From assembly GCA_017577945.1 (NCBI GenBank), contig PKQS01000008.1, positions 124,001 to 188,000 of the forward strand: a DNA stretch of 64,000 nt. Direction: 5' to 3'. How positions within the stretch are numbered: the stretch's first letter is position 1; every line of letters begins with the position of its first letter. Shown in pieces: positions 18,540 through 27,877 of the stretch. The position numbers and the translations under genes were made by a program. The stretch is from Bacillota bacterium (GTDB taxonomy: Bacteria; Bacillota; Limnochordia; Limnochordales; ZCTH02-B6). The notes beneath the pieces are model-generated. The model searched no databases, was not told the DNA's origin, and saw only the letters and a list, made by a program, of their open reading frames with translations.

Positions 18540-18638
18540 CTAGGCGCGGGAACGCCGCCAGATGAGCAGCACCGTGCGCCCGCGGCGTTTCAGCAGCGGA
18601 TTGACGATGTGCTGAACGATGCGGCAAAGCAACGACAT
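18540..18638 (-). CDS. Possible small basic protein (32 aa)
   Basis: A short frame encodes [20 protein letters not shown] and a basic tail, with a hydrophobic N-terminal half and an Arg-rich C-terminal half. A TATACT -10-like element lies about 45 bases upstream on the same strand (near 18686-18691) and a G-rich run precedes the ATG. No family is recognised. It could be a small membrane-associated protein or chance. Nothing else of note lies in 18519-18795 apart from a hairpin. Confidence 0.3.
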   Translation of the reverse strand: MSLLCRIVQHIVNPLLKRRGRTVLLIWRRSRA

Positions 18639-18738
18639 CGCCCCCCGGCCGGCGCCGGCTTCCGCCGGCGAAGTGTCGTCAGACCAGTATATCGGCGGGG
18701 GGCGAATGTGTGCGTCCTGTCCGAGGAACCGATACCTC

Positions 18739-18761
18739 GCCCCGGCGCGCGGCGCCGGGGC
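18739..18761. repeat. Strong GC hairpin downstream of the aldehyde dehydrogenase gene
   Basis: A ten-base perfect stem GCCCCGGCGC / GCGCCGGGGC with a three-base loop is nested within weaker flanking complementarity (18724-18732 with 18766-18773). It lies 35 bases past the aldehyde dehydrogenase stop. It has no U-run, so it may protect the mRNA 3' end or act as a factor-dependent terminator. Confidence 0.5.
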
Positions 18762-18795
18762 GGCCATCGGTCCATCTGCGCGCTGCCCTAAGTCC

Positions 18796-20304
18796 TTAGT
18801 CAATCTGCGCGCGTTGCAGCCGGCCCGAATAGTCGATGTACACCGTCTTCCACTCGGTAAAGCTGTCGAGGGCCTGCACCGACGCTTCCCGGGCCCCGTT
18901 GCCTGTGCCGCGTGTGCCGCCGAAGGGCAGGTGGACCTCCGCGCCCGTGGTGCCGTGGTTGATGTAGACCAGGCCGGACGTCATGTCGCGGGCCGCTTTC
19001 ATGGCCTTGTTGATGTCCTGCGTGAAGATGGAGCTGGAGAGGCCGTAGTCGCTGTCGTTGTTGATGGCGACGGCTTCCTCCAGGCTGTCCACGGGGATGA
19101 TAATGGCCACGGGGCCGAAAATTTCCTCCCGCGCGATGCGCATCGCCGGCGCGGCCTGGGCAAACAACGTAGGCTTATAGAAGAAGCCTTTCGCCAGCTC
19201 GCCGTCCCGGGCCACCTCGCCGCCGCACAAGAGCTGCGCGCCTTCCGCCTTGCCGATCTCCACGTAGCCGTGAATCCGCTTCAGCTGTTTCTCGTTGACG
19301 ATGGGCCCCACTCGCGTGTCCTCGTGCAGCGGGTTGCCGAGCTTCAACCGCCGAGCCCCTTCCACCAGCCGCTCCGTCAGCTCGTCCAAGACGGCCCGGT
19401 GCACCAGCAGGCGGCTGGCCGCGGTGCAGCGCTGTCCCGACGTGCCGAACGCGCTCCACAAAATGGCTTCCGTCGCCAAATCCAGATTGGCGTCGTCCAG
19501 CACTGTGATCGCGTTCTTGCCGCCCATCTCCAGCGTCACGCGCTTGCCCAGCCGCGCCGCTTCGGCGGCGATGAGGCGGCCCGTCGCGGTCGAGCCCGTG
19601 AAGGAGATGACCCGCACGAGCGGATGCTGGACCAGCGGCATGCCCGTCTGCGGGCCCGGGCCCAGCACGACGTTGACGACGCCCGGCGGCAGGCCCGCTT
19701 CCTCCATGAGCTGCACGAACGCCAGCGACACCTTGGGCGTGTCTTCCGCCGGCTTCCAGACCACCGCATTGCCCGCGATGAGGGCCGGCGCCAGCTTCCA
19801 CGACGGCACCGCGATGGGGAAGTTCCACGGCGTAATCAAGCCGACGACGCCCACCGGGTCCCGCACCGTGAACGCCAGCTTGTTCGGCATCTCCGACGGC
19901 GTCGTAAAACCGAACAAGCGCCGCCCTTCGCCGGCCATGTAGTAAAACTCGTCGATGGCCTCCTGCACGTCGCCCCGGGCTTCCAGTAGCACCTTGCCCA
20001 TCTCTTCGGCCATCAGGCGCGCCAGCTCTTCCTTGCGCCGTTCGAGGAGCTGGGCGATGCGGAACAAGATCTCGCCGCGGCGCGGTGCCGGCACGGCGCG
20101 CCAGCGCTGGAACGCCTCATAGGCCGTGCGGACGGCCAAGTCCACTTCGGCGGGGCCGGCCACGGAAATTTGTCCCAATAGCTCGCCCGTGGCGGGATTG
20201 ACGTCCGGGTAAAACTCGCCCGTGGTACCGGCCACCCAGCGCCCACCGATGTAGCTTTCGAGCATGGGCGCCTCCTGCAACCTCGTCGCAGCCGTCGTCG
20301 ACAT
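18796..20304 (-). CDS. Aldehyde dehydrogenase (NAD(P)+), possibly semialdehyde or 2,5-dioxovalerate type
   Basis: This oxidises an aldehyde to an acid with NAD(P)+. The 502-residue protein has the family landmarks GLITPWNFPIAVPSWK, VWKPAEDTP and SFTGSTATGR. The catalytic Glu lies in TLEMGGKNAITV and the catalytic Cys in FGTSGQRCTAASRL. The end GTRGTGNGAREASVQALDSF resembles ketoglutarate semialdehyde dehydrogenase-like enzymes, but the substrate cannot be settled from sequence. ATG 20304 has GGGAGG upstream. The frame stays open far beyond the start, antisense to gcvT; that extension is not coding. It is divergent from gcvT. Confidence 0.92.
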   Translation of the reverse strand: MSTTAATRLQEAPMLESYIGGRWVAGTTGEFYPDVNPATGELLGQISVAGPAEVDLAVRTAYEAFQRWRAVPAPRRGEILFRIAQLLERRKEELARLMAEEMGKVLLEARGDVQEAIDEFYYMAGEGRRLFGFTTPSEMPNKLAFTVRDPVGVVGLITPWNFPIAVPSWKLAPALIAGNAVVWKPAEDTPKVSLAFVQLMEEAGLPPGVVNVVLGPGPQTGMPLVQHPLVRVISFTGSTATGRLIAAEAARLGKRVTLEMGGKNAITVLDDANLDLATEAILWSAFGTSGQRCTAASRLLVHRAVLDELTERLVEGARRLKLGNPLHEDTRVGPIVNEKQLKRIHGYVEIGKAEGAQLLCGGEVARDGELAKGFFYKPTLFAQAAPAMRIAREEIFGPVAIIIPVDSLEEAVAINNDSDYGLSSSIFTQDINKAMKAARDMTSGLVYINHGTTGAEVHLPFGGTRGTGNGAREASVQALDSFTEWKTVYIDYSGRLQRAQID

Positions 20305-20487
20305 GCGCACCGCCTCCCTCTCTTTGTGGAAGAAATACCATTGAGACAAGTTCGCACATAACAACAACTTTCCTTTAGGCCGAAAACTTCGTACGCCGCC
20401 GGCGGGCGGGCCTGCGCCACGAAGGAATCCAAAGGCTCCCAGGTAGAATACAAGAGCCGAGCCGACAGCACGGAGGAGGGGCTGCCG

Positions 20488-21624
20488 ATGTCCGACGCGG
20501 GCGCGCCGCAGTCCGCCAAGCGGACGCCGCTCTACGACGAGCATCTGGCCTGCGGCGCTCGCATGATTGAGTTCGCCGGCTTCGCGATGCCGGTGGAGTA
20601 CACGAGTATTCTCGCCGAGCACACGGCGGTGCGCAGCGCGGCGGGTCTGTTCGATTTGTCGCACATGGGCGAGATTTCCGTCTCCGGCCCCGGCGCCGCG
20701 GCGTTTGTCGACTGGGTGGTCACCAACCGCGTCGCCGACATGAAGGAGGGCCAGGCGCGCTATACCGTCATGTGCCGGCCCGACGGCGGCATCGTCGACG
20801 ACATCATCGTCTACCGCCGGGCCCACGACTTCTTCCTTGTCGTCAACGCGGCCAACATCGCCAAAGACTTGGCTTGGCTGGACTACGTGCGCCGCTCGTG
20901 GCCCGGCGAAGGCGCGCCGCCGGTAAATCCGGACGACGTCGTCATTCAAGACTTGTCCGACCAGACCGCGCTCATCGCCGTGCAAGGCCCCAAGTCGCAG
21001 GCCATCCTCGCGCGTCTCACCGACGCGGACTTGAGCGCCCTGCGGCCGTTTCGTTTTCTCGAAGCGGACGTGGCGGGCCAGCGCGCCCTCGTCTCCCGGA
21101 CGGGCTACACCGGCGAAGACGGCTTCGAGCTCTACATCGCCCCCGCATCCGCCGTGCCGCTCTGGCGCGCGCTGCTGGACGCGGGGCGGCCCGACGGCTT
21201 GGTGCCGGTGGGGCTGGGCGCGCGCGACACGCTGCGTCTGGAGATGCGCTTTCCGCTGTACGGCAACGACATCGACGAGACCACCACGCCCTTGGAGGCG
21301 GGGCTCGATTTTGTCGTGAAGTTCGACAAAGAGGGCTTCATCGGCAAAGAGGCGCTGCTGAAGCAGCGCGAGGAAGGCGTGCCACGGCGGCTGATCGGGT
21401 TCAAGCTGGAAGGGCGCGGCGTCCCGCGAAAAGGCTATGCGTTGCTGGCCGAAGGGCGCCCGGTAGGCCGCGTCACGAGCGGCACCATGTCGCCGACGCT
21501 GGGCGAGCCCGTGGGCATGGGCTACGTGGAAAGCCGCTTCGCGGCGCCCGGGACGGCGCTGGAGATGGAAATGCGCGGGCGGCTCGTCCCGGCCCGGGTC
21601 GTCGCGGGGCGCTTTGTCGCTTAG
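20488..21624 (+). CDS. gcvT: Glycine cleavage system aminomethyltransferase (T protein)
   Basis: GcvT takes the aminomethyl group from lipoylated GcvH, releases ammonia and makes 5,10-methylene-tetrahydrofolate. The 378-residue protein has the folate-binding fold with MIEFAGFAMPVEY, SAAGLFDLSHMGEI, SRTGYTGEDGFELY, GLGARDTLRLE and a C-terminal barrel (VGRVTSGTMSPTLGEPVGMGYV). ATG 20488 follows GGAGGAGG. It is the first gene of gcvT-gcvH-gcvPA-gcvPB. The 183-base upstream gap to the divergent dehydrogenase contains no glycine riboswitch that I can confirm. Confidence 0.96.
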   Translation: MSDAGAPQSAKRTPLYDEHLACGARMIEFAGFAMPVEYTSILAEHTAVRSAAGLFDLSHMGEISVSGPGAAAFVDWVVTNRVADMKEGQARYTVMCRPDGGIVDDIIVYRRAHDFFLVVNAANIAKDLAWLDYVRRSWPGEGAPPVNPDDVVIQDLSDQTALIAVQGPKSQAILARLTDADLSALRPFRFLEADVAGQRALVSRTGYTGEDGFELYIAPASAVPLWRALLDAGRPDGLVPVGLGARDTLRLEMRFPLYGNDIDETTTPLEAGLDFVVKFDKEGFIGKEALLKQREEGVPRRLIGFKLEGRGVPRKGYALLAEGRPVGRVTSGTMSPTLGEPVGMGYVESRFAAPGTALEMEMRGRLVPARVVAGRFVA

Positions 21625-21702
21625 CGCCAAGCAAACCGGTTGGTCGGTCCCGGACCTGCTCCGGTGCGATAGAAAACGTCTCGGCAAGGAGGAGGCTTTC
21701 CC

Positions 21703-22080
21703 GTGTACCCGGAGGACTTGCGCTACACCAAGGAGCACGAGTGGGTGCGCCTCGAAAACGGCCGGGCGCGCGTCGGGATTACGTATTACGCGCAGGATGA
21801 ACTTGGCGACGTGGTGTTCGTGGACTTGCCCCGCGTGGGCACCAACGTGCAGGCGGGCGAGGCGTTCGCGGCCGTGGAGTCGGTGAAGGCGGTCTCGGAC
21901 GTGTACGCACCGGTCAGCGGCCGCATCGTCGAAGTCAACGAGGAGCTGGCGGACAGGCCCGAACTCATCAATGAAGATCCGTATGGCCGCGGCTGGATTG
22001 CGGTCATTGAGATGGACAATCCGGCCGAGGCGGACGAGCTGCTGGACGCCGCGCAGTACAAGGCCCTCATCGAGGAGTAA
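21703..22080 (+). CDS. gcvH: Glycine cleavage system H protein
   Basis: GcvH carries the lipoyl arm that shuttles the aminomethyl intermediate between the P, T and L proteins. The 125-residue protein has the lipoyl-lysine motif AAVESVKAVSDVYAPVSG, with the modified Lys near residue 64, and begins MYPEDLRYTKEHEWVR. The start is GTG 21703 with AAGGAGGAGG upstream. The 78-base gap after gcvT shows no terminator. Lipoate attachment is expected from the family. Confidence 0.96.
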   Translation: MYPEDLRYTKEHEWVRLENGRARVGITYYAQDELGDVVFVDLPRVGTNVQAGEAFAAVESVKAVSDVYAPVSGRIVEVNEELADRPELINEDPYGRGWIAVIEMDNPAEADELLDAAQYKALIEE

Positions 22081-22111
22081 GGCGCGGTTCCCGCGGAAGG
22101 GGGATCTGGCT

Positions 22112-23451
<1,340 letters not shown>

Positions 23452-23455
<4 letters not shown>

Positions 23456-24963
23456 CGAGGACCATCAGCGGCTATCACTTGCAAGGCAGCGTGCCGCTCA
23501 TTTTCGAAAAAGGCGCTCCCGGCCGGCGGGCGTACGAGCTTCCGGAGCTGGACGTGGACGAGCGGCCCGTCGAGGAGCTGATTCCTGCAGAGTTGCTGCG
23601 CCGCGAGCCGCCGGCCCTGCCGGAAGTCAGCGAGCCCGAGGCGGTGCGTCACTTCATCGCCCTGTCGCGCCGCAACTACGGCGTCGATGTGGGCTTCTAC
23701 CCGCTGGGCTCGTGCACGATGAAGTACAACCCCAAGATCAACGAGCTCGCGGCGTCGCTGCCGGGGTTCGCACACATCCATCCGTACCAGCCCGAGGAGA
23801 CCGTGCAAGGCGCGCTGGAGCTCATGTACACGCTGGAGCAATACCTGTGCGAGATCGCCGGCATGAGCCGCGCGACGCTGCAGCCGGCGGCCGGCGCGCA
23901 CGGGGAGCTGCTCGGCCTGATGATCATGAAGGCGTACCACGAATCCCGCGGGGAAGGGCACCGCGTGGAAATCATCGTGCCGGATTCAGCTCATGGGACG
24001 AACCCGGCCAGCGCGGCCATGTGCGGCTACAAGGTGGTGCAAGTTCGCTCCAACGAGCGGGGCAGCGTGGACGTGGAGGAGCTGCGCCGGCTGGTGGGAC
24101 CCAACACGGCGGGGCTCATGTTGACCAACCCCAACACGCTGGGCCTGTTTGAAGAAGACATTCTGGAAGTGGCCCAAATCGTACACGACGCGGGCGGCCT
24201 GCTGTACTACGACGGCGCCAACGCCAACGCCATCTTGGGACGCTGCCGGCCCGGCGACATGGGCTTCGACATCGTGCACTTCAACCTGCACAAGACGTTC
24301 TCCACGCCCCACGGCGGCGGCGGCCCCGGCGCGGGTCCCATCGCGGTGCGGGAAGACCTGGTGCCGTTCCTGCCCGTGCCGATGGTCGAGAAGGACGGCG
24401 ACCGGTATTATCTGGACTACGACCGGCCCCACGCGGTGGGGCGCATCAAGGCGTTTTACGGCAACTTCGGCGTGCTGGTGCGGGCGTACACGTACATTCG
24501 CCGGCTCGGCGCGGAAGGCTTGCGCGCCGTCAGCGAGCAGGCGGTCATCAACGCGAACTACCTCATGACCCGCCTGGCCGAGTACTACGAGCTGCCTTAC
24601 AAGCGCCGCTGCATGCACGAGTTCGTCTTGTCGGGCGTCCGGCAAAAGAAGCACGGCGTGCGCACGCTGGATATCGCCAAGCGGCTGCTGGATTTTGGCG
24701 TGCACGCGCCCACCGTGTACTTCCCGCTCATCGTGGACGAGGCCATCATGATCGAGCCGACGGAGACCGAGAGCAAGGAGACGCTGGATGAGTTCGTCGA
24801 GATCATGATCCGGATCGCCCGTGAAGCGGAGGAAAATCCGGACGTGGTGCGCACGGCGCCGCACAACACGCCGGTAAAGCGGCTGGACGAAGCGCGCGCG
24901 GCCCGCCACCCGGTGCTGTGCTGGTGCCCGCCTGTGCCTGCCGAAAACGCCGGCGGTCAATGA
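23452..24963 (+). CDS. gcvPB: Glycine dehydrogenase (decarboxylating) subunit 2
   Basis: This is the PLP-binding C-terminal half of the P protein. The PLP lysine lies in [16 protein letters not shown] near residue 280. [32 protein letters not shown] and [12 protein letters not shown] are also diagnostic. At 503 residues it has the usual length. GTG 23452 overlaps the gcvPA stop by four bases, indicating coupled translation. The C-terminal tail [18 protein letters not shown] is slightly extended. A terminator follows about 90 bases downstream. Confidence 0.96.
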
Positions 24964-25050
24964 GGCGGCCGGCCCTCGCCAGCCCCCGGGTGGGCCGGCA
25001 GCCGGGGGCACAGCGGCGTCGGCCTGACGCCCGGCGGCAAGCAAGCGAAA

Positions 25051-25083
25051 AGCGGACGGAGCGGAAGCCCCGTCCGCTTTTTT
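25051..25083 (+). terminator. Terminator of the gcv operon
   Basis: The stem AGCGGACGG (25051-25059) pairs with CCGTCCGCT (25070-25078), followed by six T residues. It lies just before the convergent Cys-rich gene. Confidence 0.9.
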
Positions 25084-25514
25084 CATCCCGCCGCCAGCAC
25101 CTCGGCCAGCTTTTCCGCCAGGCGAGCCGCCGGGCAGCCGCCCCGGCTGCCGCAGCCTGCGCAGTCCCCGGCCGCGCACCCACAGCCGCCGGCGCCGCAG
25201 CCGGCCCGCTTGGCGCCCCGGGACATGCCCGTGAGGCGCATGTAGCGCTTGGCCAGCGCGTTCATCGTCTTGCGGCGCCACGCGTACGCCTCGAAGTGGT
25301 AGCACGAATCCGCCTGGCAGTCCAGGCAGCTGGTGCCCTTGCGCTCGGCGCAGTCCCGGATGACGCACTCGCCCGCGGCCAAGTTGGGGCAGCCGGGACA
25401 GACGCCGGCGATGTACGCCGGGCACGTGTTGCACAGCAAACCGCAGCGAGAGACGATGTCGCCCGGCCGCGGCTGATACGCGGAGGAACCGTCTGCAAGC
25501 AAGGCTGACGCCAC
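25083..25514 (-). CDS. Cysteine-rich DUF3795-like protein
   Basis: The protein has no assigned enzymatic role. The 143-residue protein contains 16 cysteines. The N-terminal part (SRCGLLCNTCPAYIAG, CPGCPN, CVIRDCAERKG, CLDCQADSCYHFEAY) has the spacing of DUF3795 proteins, which are thought to bind metal. The C-terminal part is a Gly/Ala/Cys repeat (GCGAGGCGCAAGDCAGCG). GTG 25514 is chosen because GGAGGAGG lies just upstream. A TATACT element at 25554-25561 on this strand may be its promoter. It converges on the gcv operon. Confidence 0.7.
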   Translation of the reverse strand: MASALLADGSSAYQPRPGDIVSRCGLLCNTCPAYIAGVCPGCPNLAAGECVIRDCAERKGTSCLDCQADSCYHFEAYAWRRKTMNALAKRYMRLTGMSRGAKRAGCGAGGCGCAAGDCAGCGSRGGCPAARLAEKLAEVLAAG

Positions 25515-25682
25515 GGCAAGTCCTCCTCCGCCGTCCGTCTTCCGCTTCCCACCCAGTATATCCGAAAACGGAACGCAAAAGCAAAGCCGTTTCCCACGGT
25601 CCTGCCGCCGCACCGCCCGGATGGTCGGAAGAGATTCCCTGCCTTGCCGGAACTTGCGCGAGCAGGAAGTTGCACGGGTCCG

Positions 25683-25728
25683 GAGAATATCTCCATCGAC
25701 ACATTAGTGCGATGGAGGAAATCTTCTC
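25683..25728. promoter_or_regulatory. Inverted repeat upstream of the rpiR-family gene
   Basis: CTCCATCG (25691-25698) and CGATGGAG (25710-25717) are perfectly complementary around an 11-base spacer. The complementarity continues imperfectly outward (GAGAAT... with ...CTTCTC). It ends 19 bases before the regulator start codon. It could be the operator bound by the RpiR protein or an mRNA hairpin near the ribosome binding site. Confidence 0.55.
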
Positions 25729-25746
25729 GTCGGGGAGATGTGTTTT

Positions 25747-26613
25747 ATGTCGGCGGTCGAGCCTGTGGGAGAGAGCTCGTTGCTCCGCCAAATCCGCGCG
25801 CTGCGTCCGACCCTTAGCTCGGCGATGCGACGGATCGCGGACTTCGTCTTGAGCCAGCCGGAGCGGGTCATTTACTTGTCCGTCACGGAAATGGCGGCCG
25901 AGTGCAACGTCGGCGAGGCCACCGTAATCCGGTTCTGCCAGCAGCTGAACTTGACCGGCTACCAAGACTTCAAGATACGGCTCTCGCAGGCGCTCGTCGA
26001 GCCGCGCAAGAGCCTGCACGCCCAAGTGGAGCTGGGCGACTCCCCCAGGGAAGTGTTGGACAAAGTTTTTCAAACGACCATCGCCACTTTGCGAGACACG
26101 CAGAGCGTCATTGACGAGGACCAGCTGAACCGCGCCGTGGAGATGCTCGCCAAAGCCCGGCGCATCGAATTCATCGGCTGCGGCGGCTCGGGGATCGTGG
26201 CCATGGACGCGTACCACAAGTTTATGAAACTGGGGATTCCCTGCGGCGCCAGCCCCGATTCGCACAATGCGACCCAGGTCTGTTCCGTTTTGCAGCCCGG
26301 CGACGTGGTCGTGGCCATTTCTTACTCGGGCGCGACGCGTGATACGCTGCGCTCCGTGCACGTCGCCAAAGAAGCCGGCGCGAAAGTGATCGCGCTGACG
26401 CGCTACGGCCGCACGCCCCTTAGCCAGCTGGCGGACGTGGTCTTGTACACTTCGTCGCCCGAAAGCCGTTATCGCGTGGAAGGGTACTATTCCCGCATCG
26501 CGCAGCTTTGCATCATCGACGCCTTGTTCGTCGGGGTTTACTTGACGGATGAAAAGCGTTTTCGTGAAGCGCTGTTCCGCACGCGCAGCGCCCTTACGGG
26601 CACACGGCTCTAG
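25747..26613 (+). CDS. MurR/RpiR family transcriptional regulator
   Basis: This is a phosphosugar-sensing regulator. The N-terminal HTH_6 domain lies at residues 15-90 (LRPTLSSAMRRIADFVLSQPERVIYLSV, CNVGEATVIRFCQQLNLTGYQDFK). The C-terminal SIS domain is at about residues 120-260 (RIEFIGCGGSGIVAMDAYHKF, VVVAISYSGATRDTLRSVHVAKEAGAKVIALT). SIS domains bind sugar phosphates. ATG 25747 has GGGGAG nine bases upstream; a GTG nine bases earlier is an alternative. It heads a cluster with a damaged ABC transporter and a 6-phosphogluconate dehydrogenase, so its ligand is probably a phosphorylated sugar or sugar acid. Confidence 0.88.
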   Translation: MSAVEPVGESSLLRQIRALRPTLSSAMRRIADFVLSQPERVIYLSVTEMAAECNVGEATVIRFCQQLNLTGYQDFKIRLSQALVEPRKSLHAQVELGDSPREVLDKVFQTTIATLRDTQSVIDEDQLNRAVEMLAKARRIEFIGCGGSGIVAMDAYHKFMKLGIPCGASPDSHNATQVCSVLQPGDVVVAISYSGATRDTLRSVHVAKEAGAKVIALTRYGRTPLSQLADVVLYTSSPESRYRVEGYYSRIAQLCIIDALFVGVYLTDEKRFREALFRTRSALTGTRL

Positions 26614-26729
26614 GCCGGCGCTTGCGCGTGAAGGCAGGGAGGTGAGCGACAGGAACGGTGGTTGGCGACTGATGCGGTTTCTCGGGTCGCGGGACGTCCA
26701 GGAAATCGAAAAAGAGGTTGGCTTGGTTT

Positions 26730-27784
26730 ATGAGGAAGAGGCATCGTGTGCTCTCGTTTGTGCTCGCGTTGGCCCTCGTGTGGCCGGTCTCGTTGGTCGC
26801 CTCGGCGCAGTCCAGCAACGAACTGGTGGTGTACAGCACGATTTTTGCCGCCTACGCCGAGGCCATGAAACGCGAGTTCGAGGCGCGCAATCCCGGCGTC
26901 ACCGTGCACGTCATCAATCCGGGCGGCACGGAGGCGATGATGGCGCGGCTTTTGGCGGAGCGGAACAATCCGCGCGCGGACGTCATGCATTCGGGCGGCT
27001 CCACCGAGTACGCGTTTGCGAAAGCCCAAGGCTTGCTGGCCCCTGTCGAAATCGGCGACATCGGCATCCCCGAGTACATTGAGCTCGGCACCGGCCTGCT
27101 TCCGACACGGGATGAAGAAGGCTTCTACTACTCGTGGGCTGCCGTCTTCAGCGGCATCATGGTGAACACGGAGCGCCTGCGCCAGCTGCGGCTGCCGACG
27201 CCCACGAGCTACGCGGATCTGGCCAACCCCGTATACAAGGGCCATATCATCAGCCCGAACCCGCTGCGGTCCTCCACGGCCGTTACCAACGTCCTCGCCG
27301 TCCTTCAGGCGTACGGCCGCGAAGAAGGCTGGGCGCTTTTGGACAAGATCAACCAGAACATCGCCTTCTACGTGGACTCGACCGCGAACACCTACACGCT
27401 GGTGGCGCGGGGCGAGTACCCCATCGCCATCGGCGTGAACAGACCCGTGTACGAGCTGCAGGCGGAAGGGTGGCCGGTGGCGTTCATCTATCCCAAGGAC
27501 GGCACGATGGTGCAAGACAACGCCATGGGATGGTGAACGGCGCGCGCAATCCGGAGCTGGCGAAGAAGTTCATCGAGTTCATTCTCAGCGAGGAGATGCA
27601 GCGCATCGCCGGCGAGTACCTCTATTCGCCCATCCGGCCAGGCGTGCTGCCCGAAGATGCGTTCGTGTCGCTGGACAACTTGAAGAACGAAATCGATACC
27701 TTGCTCCTGCCCGACGCGGAGCTGGCCGAAGCGCTGCGGCCGGAAATTCAGGCCAAGTTCGAGGCGTACATGCGCCAGCGCTAA
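26730..27784 (+). pseudogene. Frameshifted Fbp/Afu-type ABC transporter substrate-binding protein
   Basis: This is the periplasmic-type binding protein of an iron(III)/hexose-phosphate-type ABC importer. A Sec signal peptide (RKRHRVLSFVLALALVWPVSLVASA) precedes NELVVYSTIFAAYAEAMKREF, and the type II binding fold continues to DGTMVQDNAMGW. A stop then follows at 27534-27536. In the next frame the expected continuation VNGARNPELAKKFIEFILSEEMQ runs to 27784. One missing base near 27530 explains both halves. ATG 26730 is taken as start; a TTG at 26718 is possible. The downstream transporter genes are also damaged, which favours decay over a single sequencing error. Confidence 0.85.
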
Positions 27785-27805
27785 CCGGGTAGACAAGGGG
27801 CGGCT

Positions 27806-27846
27806 GCGAGCGGCGGTGCAGGCCAAGGGGCCGAACCGCCGCTCGC
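27806..27846. repeat. Intercistronic hairpin between binding-protein and permease genes
   Basis: GCGAGCGGCGGT (27806-27817) pairs perfectly with ACCGCCGCTCGC (27835-27846). Hairpins at this place are common in ABC operons, where they stabilise the binding-protein mRNA or reduce readthrough. No U-run follows, so full termination is unlikely. Confidence 0.6.
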
Positions 27847-27877
27847 CCCCAACGCAGGCTGAAAGGAGCCGTTGCGT

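Noticed and set aside
20305..20487. Glycine riboswitch upstream of gcvT
   Set aside because: Pieces such as ACGAAGGAATCCAAAGG and CTCCCAGGTAGAA recall the 3' half of a glycine aptamer. The 5' GGAGAG half and a closing P1 stem cannot be found. A covariance-model search would settle it.
26640..27082. Alternative plus-strand frame over the binding-protein start
   Set aside because: The signal peptide and mature N-terminus of the binding protein are clear in the other frame.
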